Shown here piece after piece: positions 6,709 to 10,000 of a stretch of 10,000 nt of DNA. How positions within the stretch are numbered: position 1 is the stretch's first letter; each line of letters begins with the position of its first letter. Where the stretch lies: positions 1 to 10,000 of the forward strand of contig JAIWNK010000132.1 in NCBI GenBank assembly GCA_020216845.1. The letters are read 5' to 3'. The translations under genes were made by a program, and so were the position numbers. The notes beneath the pieces were generated by a model. That model ran no database searches. It was not told the DNA's origin and saw only the letters and a program-made list of their open reading frames with translations. Source of the DNA: Anaerolinea sp. (GTDB lineage: Bacteria; Chloroflexota; Anaerolineae; Anaerolineales; Anaerolineaceae).

Positions 6709-8487
6709 ATGCAACACAAATGGATCGCTTGTTTTCTGTCTTTTTTGGCCCTCAGCCTCAGCCTGATCAGTGCGCGTGCCCAAAGCGACAGCGGGCCGCA
6801 ATCTGCCCAGAGCCCGGCCATGGCCTATAACGAATTTGAAACTGTTTACCGCACCAACCTGGAGCGGCGCGCTCAGGGGCTGGCCCCGTTGCGCAGCAAC
6901 CTGCAACTGACCGAAGCCGCACGCTGGTTTTCGTGGGATTCGGTCGAGAATCGCGCCGCCGACTATTGCGGACATCAGGACACGCTGGGGCGCTGGCCGG
7001 ACGTGCGCACGCGCGACTTTGGCTACCTGGGCAATAGTGGCGCCGAAAACGCCTTTTGCGGCTACGTCACCCCGGCGCAAGCCGTGCAGGGGTGGATGAA
7101 CAGCCCCGGACACCGCGCCAACATCCTCGACCCCAACTCGCGCGAGATCGGCCTGGGCTATTATCGCCGCGCAAGCGACGGGCGCGGCTACGTGACGCAA
7201 GATTTCGGTGCAGACCCAGCCTATCCGCCGCTGGTAATTGAGAACGAAGCACTCTATACCACCGCAACACAGGTCGCGCTCTACCTGTATGACCGACAGG
7301 TTTCGGGCGGGTTTGGCGGCTTTTTGCCCGCTCAGCAAATGCGCCGCAGCAACAACCGCTGCTTCCTCGGCGCCAACTGGCAACCCTACCAAACTGAAAG
7401 CAGCTGGACGTTGGAAGGCGGCAGCGGCTGGCGCACCGTCTATGCCCAAACTCGCGATGCCTTGGGGCGCACCGCCACCGTGCAAGACTCGATCTACCTG
7501 GGCGGCCTGCCACCCGAAAGCGCCCTCAGCGACGCAGTGTTTTCCAGCCAAAGCAGCAGTGTCACGCTCTATCAACTCGATGGCGGCGGTTTGCCGCAGA
7601 TGCAGTTTAGCCTGGGCTGGGTGGCCGATGACAGCAACGAAACCTTCCATCAATGGTGGGGGGCAAGCGGCAGCACCATCAGCGACCCGCAAGCACTGGG
7701 CGGATCGGTATATCGCATTCCGAGCGGGGCGGGTGCCTTTGCCTGGGTATGGACGACCGATTTCACCGCCAATCAGCCGTTTGTGGCCTATGTGCGCCTG
7801 CGCGCCCCGGGCAGTTTGCCCCCCGGCGAAATCGGACGCATTTGGGTGCAGGCCGGGCAAGATGAATTGCCACAGCGCATCCTCTATGGTAGCGACCTGG
7901 CCGGGGGTGGGTTCGTGGAGTTTGCCCTGCCTTTCACCTTTCGCCCCACCTCGCAAGACCCGTTCCTGCTGTTTAAGTTCGAGACCAGCGGCAGTGCAAC
8001 GTTGGATATAGACGCCGTCACCATTTTCAGCAGCCCGGTCACGGTGCAATCGCCTTATACCTGGACGGTGCCGGGCGGCAACTATCGCGGGCAGGGGGTG
8101 TGGGTACGCTACACCAACGGCAGCAACACCTTTTCGGAGTACGCAGAAGCCTACACCTGGTCCTCTCCGCTTTCGCTCTCAAGCAATCACGTCCGGTTCA
8201 TTCGAGCCAACAACCTCGTTCCCCACCCTGTGCACATTGCTGTGCAGCAGCCCTGCGGCGCATTGGGCCTGCTATTGCAAGACAATGCCGCCTGGCTGAC
8301 CGCAAGCCTGGATGGGGACAGTTTGCAGCTTGTTGCTGATGCCGATGGACTGACAGCCGGCACCTATTCGGCAACGGTGACGCTCACGCCACAAGTCAGC
8401 GGTGTGGCAGCACAAACCGTGGCCGTGGAGCTGTGGGTGATGGATGGCGATATACAGCTCCTGCACCTGCCAACAATTTTGCGCTGA
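6709..8487 (+). CDS. Secreted CAP/SCP-domain protein with C-terminal BACON-like domain
   Basis: This is a 592-residue extracellular protein. Residues 1-24 are a Sec signal peptide (basic start, leucine-rich core, cleavage probably after SARA). Residues about 38-175 are a CAP/SCP domain: H89 in CGHQDTLGRWPDVR, E113 in GAENAFCGY (an alanine precedes the usual GEN glutamate), and the hallmark WMNSPGHRANIL (129-140, H135), then EIGLGYY and VTQDFG. C87 and C117 may form a disulfide. Residues about 180-480 are glycine-, serine- and tryptophan-rich beta-type sequence that I cannot assign. Residues about 485-580 look BACON-like (LSLSSNHVRFIRANN, AAWLTASLDGD, GLTAGTYSATVTLTPQ). The protein ends LLHLPTILR, recalling the YLPLVxR tails common on Chloroflexota secreted proteins. 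Start ATG 6709 has no ribosome site; a TTG at 6691 is in frame but gives a poorer signal peptide. CAP proteins are diverse; no activity is inferred. Confidence 0.9.
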   Translation: MQHKWIACFLSFLALSLSLISARAQSDSGPQSAQSPAMAYNEFETVYRTNLERRAQGLAPLRSNLQLTEAARWFSWDSVENRAADYCGHQDTLGRWPDVRTRDFGYLGNSGAENAFCGYVTPAQAVQGWMNSPGHRANILDPNSREIGLGYYRRASDGRGYVTQDFGADPAYPPLVIENEALYTTATQVALYLYDRQVSGGFGGFLPAQQMRRSNNRCFLGANWQPYQTESSWTLEGGSGWRTVYAQTRDALGRTATVQDSIYLGGLPPESALSDAVFSSQSSSVTLYQLDGGGLPQMQFSLGWVADDSNETFHQWWGASGSTISDPQALGGSVYRIPSGAGAFAWVWTTDFTANQPFVAYVRLRAPGSLPPGEIGRIWVQAGQDELPQRILYGSDLAGGGFVEFALPFTFRPTSQDPFLLFKFETSGSATLDIDAVTIFSSPVTVQSPYTWTVPGGNYRGQGVWVRYTNGSNTFSEYAEAYTWSSPLSLSSNHVRFIRANNLVPHPVHIAVQQPCGALGLLLQDNAAWLTASLDGDSLQLVADADGLTAGTYSATVTLTPQVSGVAAQTVAVELWVMDGDIQLLHLPTILR

Positions 8488-8520
8488 AAAACGCAAACGC
8501 ACCCAACCCCGGCAAAACGC

Positions 8521-8549
8521 TTGACAAACAGGCCAACTTGCTGTACAGT
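8521..8549 (+). promoter_or_regulatory. Promoter of the yefM-yoeB operon
   Basis: A perfect -35 TTGACA (8521-8526) is followed after 17 bases by TACAGT (8544-8549), 4 of 6 to the -10 consensus. Transcription would start near 8556, leaving a leader of about 18 bases with AAGGAG (8562-8567) six bases before the antitoxin ATG. The -10 element overlaps the first operator palindrome. Confidence 0.65.
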
Positions 8550-8561
8550 AATTCTGTACAG
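8541..8561. promoter_or_regulatory. Paired CTGTACAG operator of the toxin-antitoxin operon
   Basis: Two copies of the 8-base perfect palindrome CTGTACAG (8541-8548 and 8554-8561) are separated by TAATT, giving a centre-to-centre distance of 13 bases. The first covers the -10 element and the second the predicted transcription start. The core TGTACA is the hexamer known as the binding core of the E. coli YefM-YoeB operator, where two such cores lie about one helical turn apart. Repression by the antitoxin and toxin-antitoxin complex encoded just downstream is the natural inference. Confidence 0.75.
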
Positions 8562-8573
8562 AAGGAGCACGCA

Positions 8574-8852
8574 ATGACCATTCAAACAACCTATACGCAA
8601 GCCCGCGCCGGGCTGGCGAACTTATTAGATCAGGTGACACACAACCGCGAAGTCGTCATCATTCAACGCCGAGGAGAAGAAGAGGTGGCGCTGATTGCTG
8701 CCTCGGAGCTGCAAAGCCTGATGGAAACAGCTTATCTGTTGCGCTCACCGGCCAATGCCGAGCGCTTGCTCACCGCGCTGGGACGGGCATTGAAAAATGA
8801 AGTGCAGCCGCTCAGCGTGGATGACTTGCGGCGCGAGGTACACCTTGAGTAG
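8574..8852 (+). CDS. yefM: YefM/Phd-family antitoxin
   Basis: This 92-residue antitoxin would bind and neutralise the ribosome-dependent endoribonuclease encoded next to it and repress the operon. The N-terminal half (SYTQAR-like YTQARAGLANLLDQV at 7-21, then EVVIIQRRGEEEVALIAASEL at 26-46) is the DNA-binding dimerisation fold of the YefM/Phd family. The motif ETAYLLRSPANAERL (51-65) is nearly identical to E. coli YefM and is the most specific evidence. The C-terminal tail (NEVQPLSVDDLRREVHLE) would be the toxin-neutralising segment. Start ATG has AAGGAG six bases upstream; the open frame begins earlier at 8433, but that part overlaps the end of the CAP gene. The stop TAG overlaps the toxin start region by 8 bases, so antitoxin and toxin are translationally coupled, with the antitoxin first as usual. 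Confidence 0.95.
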   Translation: MTIQTTYTQARAGLANLLDQVTHNREVVIIQRRGEEEVALIAASELQSLMETAYLLRSPANAERLLTALGRALKNEVQPLSVDDLRREVHLE

Positions 8853-9114
8853 AAAAGAGCGCCTGGCCGTCTTTCACCCCGAATTCATTGAAGACTTGCA
8901 TTTCTGGGTGCAGACCGACCGGAAACTCGCCCTGCGAGCATTTGACCTGATCAACGCCATTTTGCGAGATCCCTTTGCCGGGACAGGCAAACCTGAGCCG
9001 CTTAAATACCTGGCTCCAGGGGCATGGTCCCGCAGGTTGACGCAGGAGCACCGCATCGTTTACCTGGTGCGCGAAGATCAAATTGACTTCTTGCAAGCCA
9101 GATACCATTATTAG
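8845..9114 (+). CDS. yoeB: YoeB-family mRNA interferase toxin
   Basis: This 89-residue RelE-superfamily toxin cleaves mRNA in the ribosomal A site. The E. coli YoeB catalytic residues E46, R65, H83 and Y84 line up with E51 in GKPEPLK, R70 in EHRIVY, H88 and Y89 in the terminal ARYHY, so the active site looks intact. The middle motifs FxGxGKPEPLK and WSRRLTQEHR are characteristic. I start at TTG 8845 because GAGGT lies about six bases upstream and this gives the usual family length; an in-frame ATG at 8821 would add eight residues without a good ribosome site. The 8-base overlap with the antitoxin and rare start codon would keep toxin output low. It sits between a secreted-protein gene and the tat operon with no integrase or repeats, so it appears to be a stand-alone chromosomal module. 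Confidence 0.94.
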   Translation: MSRKERLAVFHPEFIEDLHFWVQTDRKLALRAFDLINAILRDPFAGTGKPEPLKYLAPGAWSRRLTQEHRIVYLVREDQIDFLQARYHY

Positions 9115-9177
9115 CAAAAGGATGCCTCGCCCATGCCTCACACAACAATCGCAACAGGCATCTGCAACTTGCAACAA

Positions 9178-9186
9178 TGGTATAAT
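9178..9186 (+). promoter_or_regulatory. Extended -10 promoter of the tat operon
   Basis: TGGTATAAT (9178-9186) is a perfect extended -10 element (TGn plus TATAAT). No good -35 is present at 16-18 bases, as is usual for extended -10 promoters. Transcription would start near 9193, giving a leader of about 50 bases before tatA. Three GCAAC direct repeats (9151, 9164, 9171) lie immediately upstream. Confidence 0.7.
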
Positions 9187-9211
9187 GAGACCGATTCAGT
9201 TTGATTTGTTG

Positions 9212-9227
9212 ACCTGCCCCGACAGGT
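9212..9227 (+). other. Small hairpin in the tatA leader
   Basis: ACCTG (9212-9216) can pair with CAGGT (9223-9227) around a six-base loop, a few bases before the ribosome site AAGGAG at 9231-9236. It may influence mRNA stability or translation start; the five-pair stem could equally be chance. Confidence 0.25.
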
Positions 9228-9242
9228 GCGAAAGGAGAAAAA

Positions 9243-9425
9243 ATGTTTCGCTTTCAAGGTTGGGAACCGATTGTTGTTTTGCTACTCATTCTGTTGCTGT
9301 TTGGGCCAGGGCGAATTGCAAAAATCGCCAAAGAGCTTGGCAGTAGCATCACTGCGTTTCGCTCCGGTCTGAAGGGCGAAGACAAAAAAGACGAAGCAAC
9401 CGATCACGACACAAAGCCGCAATAG
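9243..9425 (+). CDS. tatA: Sec-independent protein translocase TatA
   Basis: This is a 60-residue pore-forming subunit of the twin-arginine translocon, which exports folded proteins across the cytoplasmic membrane. It shows the classical layout: short N-terminus with a polar E8, transmembrane helix about 9-20, the FGPGR hinge (20-24), an amphipathic helix to about residue 44 (IAKIAKELGSSITAFRSGLK), then a charged tail (EDKKDEATDHD). The length and the FGP hinge are typical of TatA/TatE. Start ATG follows an AAGGAG site by six bases. It is the first gene of a tatA-tatB-tatC operon, nine bases before the second subunit gene. Confidence 0.94.
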   Translation: MFRFQGWEPIVVLLLILLLFGPGRIAKIAKELGSSITAFRSGLKGEDKKDEATDHDTKPQ

Positions 9426-9434
9426 TTTTTCGGC

Positions 9435-9755
9435 ATGGAAATATTGGGTCTTGGCATTCCAGAGTGGCTGGTCTTTTTGGCATTGATCATTTTGGTCGTT
9501 GGCCCCAAAGACATGGTCTCGTTTGCACAGCGGGCAGCACGCGTCATTCGCAAAGCTTCACAATCTGAGCTGTGGCGTGAAATGCGGGCAACCGAACGTG
9601 AACTGCGCGACCTGCCAACGCAATTGATCCGCGAGTCCGGAATCGAAGAACTGCAAAAGACAACGCAAAAACTCCAACAGGAAATCGGCGGCAGCCTGAA
9701 ACCCGGCAATGTTGAGCCGCCCGCCGCACCCAAACAAACAGAGACGGATGTATGA
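9435..9755 (+). CDS. tatB: TatB-like twin-arginine translocase subunit
   Basis: This is a 106-residue member of the TatA/B family, longer and more charged than the preceding TatA, consistent with TatB, which with TatC forms the signal-peptide receptor. E10 precedes a helix (about 9-22), then the VGPKD hinge (G23-P24) and a long amphipathic, probably coiled helix running through about residue 85 (charged stretches RATERELRDLPTQLIRE and EELQKTTQKLQQE), then a proline-rich tail. The ATG follows the tatA stop by nine bases with no clear ribosome site, suggesting translational coupling to tatA. Assignment as TatB rather than a second TatA rests on length, the long helix and position before tatC; the two paralogues are hard to separate in Gram-positive-like lineages. 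Confidence 0.85.
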   Translation: MEILGLGIPEWLVFLALIILVVGPKDMVSFAQRAARVIRKASQSELWREMRATERELRDLPTQLIRESGIEELQKTTQKLQQEIGGSLKPGNVEPPAAPKQTETDV

Positions 9756-10000
9756 CCAATTCGCCGCGCCTGATGGCCTGGACAGAGCATATTGAAGAAT
9801 TTCGTCGCCGCCTGTTGGTGGCGATTGTTGCACTGATCGTCACTTCCCTGGCAAGCACAGCTTTCGTTCCACAATTGGTCGAATGGCTCACCCGTCCGGT
9901 GGGCGGAATGCAGGCTTTGCAATCCATTGAGGTGACCGAAAACGCCAGCATCTTCTTCCGCGTGGCGTTTGCCTCGGGGCTTGCTCTGTCTCTGCCGGTG
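9752..10000 (+). CDS. tatC: Twin-arginine translocase TatC, N-terminal part only
   Basis: These are the first 83 codons, cut by the right window edge. The N-terminus MTNSPRLMAWTEHIEEFRRR carries the TatC cytoplasmic motif (usual form HLxELRxR, here HIEEFRRR), followed by the first transmembrane helix (LLVAIVALIVTSLASTAFV), an external segment with the LxxP pattern, then TENASIFFRVAF and the start of helix two (ASGLALSLPV). The motif order fits TatC, the receptor that recognises the twin-arginine signal. ATG overlaps the tatB stop as ATGA, so tatC is translationally coupled. Six transmembrane helices are expected in the whole protein; only the first and the start of the second are visible. Confidence 0.92.
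   Translation, partial: MTNSPRLMAWTEHIEEFRRRLLVAIVALIVTSLASTAFVPQLVEWLTRPVGGMQALQSIEVTENASIFFRVAFASGLALSLPV

Noticed and set aside
6637..8049. Minus-strand open frame of 470 codons antisense to the CAP gene
   Set aside because: The plus strand has a signal peptide and CAP motifs; the antisense frame is an effect of GC-rich codon usage and has no ribosome site or domain.
9121..9162. GATGCCT...AGGCATC inverted repeat after the toxin gene as terminator
   Set aside because: The 28-base loop and lack of a T run make an intrinsic terminator unlikely; it was left unannotated.
8488..9242. Toxin-antitoxin pair as part of a mobile island
   Set aside because: No integrase, transposase, terminal repeats, tRNA or visible composition break flanks the pair.
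1..10000. CRISPR array, insertion sequence, tRNA or rRNA
   Set aside because: No regularly spaced repeats, transposase motifs or RNA gene signatures were seen on either strand.

Overview
The window looks like chromosomal DNA of a Chloroflexota bacterium, most likely of the Anaerolineae type. This is inferred from moderately high GC, the lipoprotein/FtsX/double-ATPase exporter, a PcrA helicase with a short leaderless-looking start, and a secreted CAP protein ending in the 'xLPxxLR' style of tail that recurs in Chloroflexota extracellular proteins. No rRNA or other phylogenetic marker is present, so the assignment is tentative. There is no mobile element, CRISPR array, tRNA or rRNA, and no gene-free stretch over 300 bases.

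Minus strand, 4351 down to 1: a compact four-gene export operon. In transcription order it holds a MacB/LolD-type ATPase (4351-3668), a second paralogous ATPase with an unusual C-terminal extension that looks like a degenerate cyclic-nucleotide-binding fold (3671-2655), an FtsX/MacB-family permease with two FtsX units and two extracytoplasmic domains (2661-259), and the start of a lipoprotein membrane-fusion/adaptor protein (243-1, cut by the window edge). The first three genes overlap by 4 and 7 bases and the adaptor follows after 15 bases, so they are very probably co-transcribed and build one transporter.

Plus strand, 4427 to 6640: pcrA/uvrD, an SF1A DNA helicase, divergent from the exporter. 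A near-consensus promoter (TTGACA, 17 bases, TAGAAT) lies so close to the start codon that the mRNA should be leaderless. At 6709-8487 is a secreted 592-residue protein: signal peptide, CAP/SCP domain, beta-rich middle and a BACON-like last domain.

At 8574-9114 is a YefM-YoeB toxin-antitoxin pair. Its promoter is overlaid by two CTGTACAG palindromes, the expected autorepression operator. At 9243-10000 a tatA-tatB-tatC operon begins, preceded by an extended -10 promoter and cut by the window edge within tatC. The genome therefore encodes a Tat translocon, but the secreted proteins seen here (CAP protein, adaptor lipoprotein) carry Sec-type, not twin-arginine, signals.

Most of the content is ordinary. 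The best candidates for something new are the cNMP-binding-like tail on one ATPase of a two-ATPase exporter, the C-terminal tail of the CAP protein, and the leaderless promoter arrangement at pcrA.
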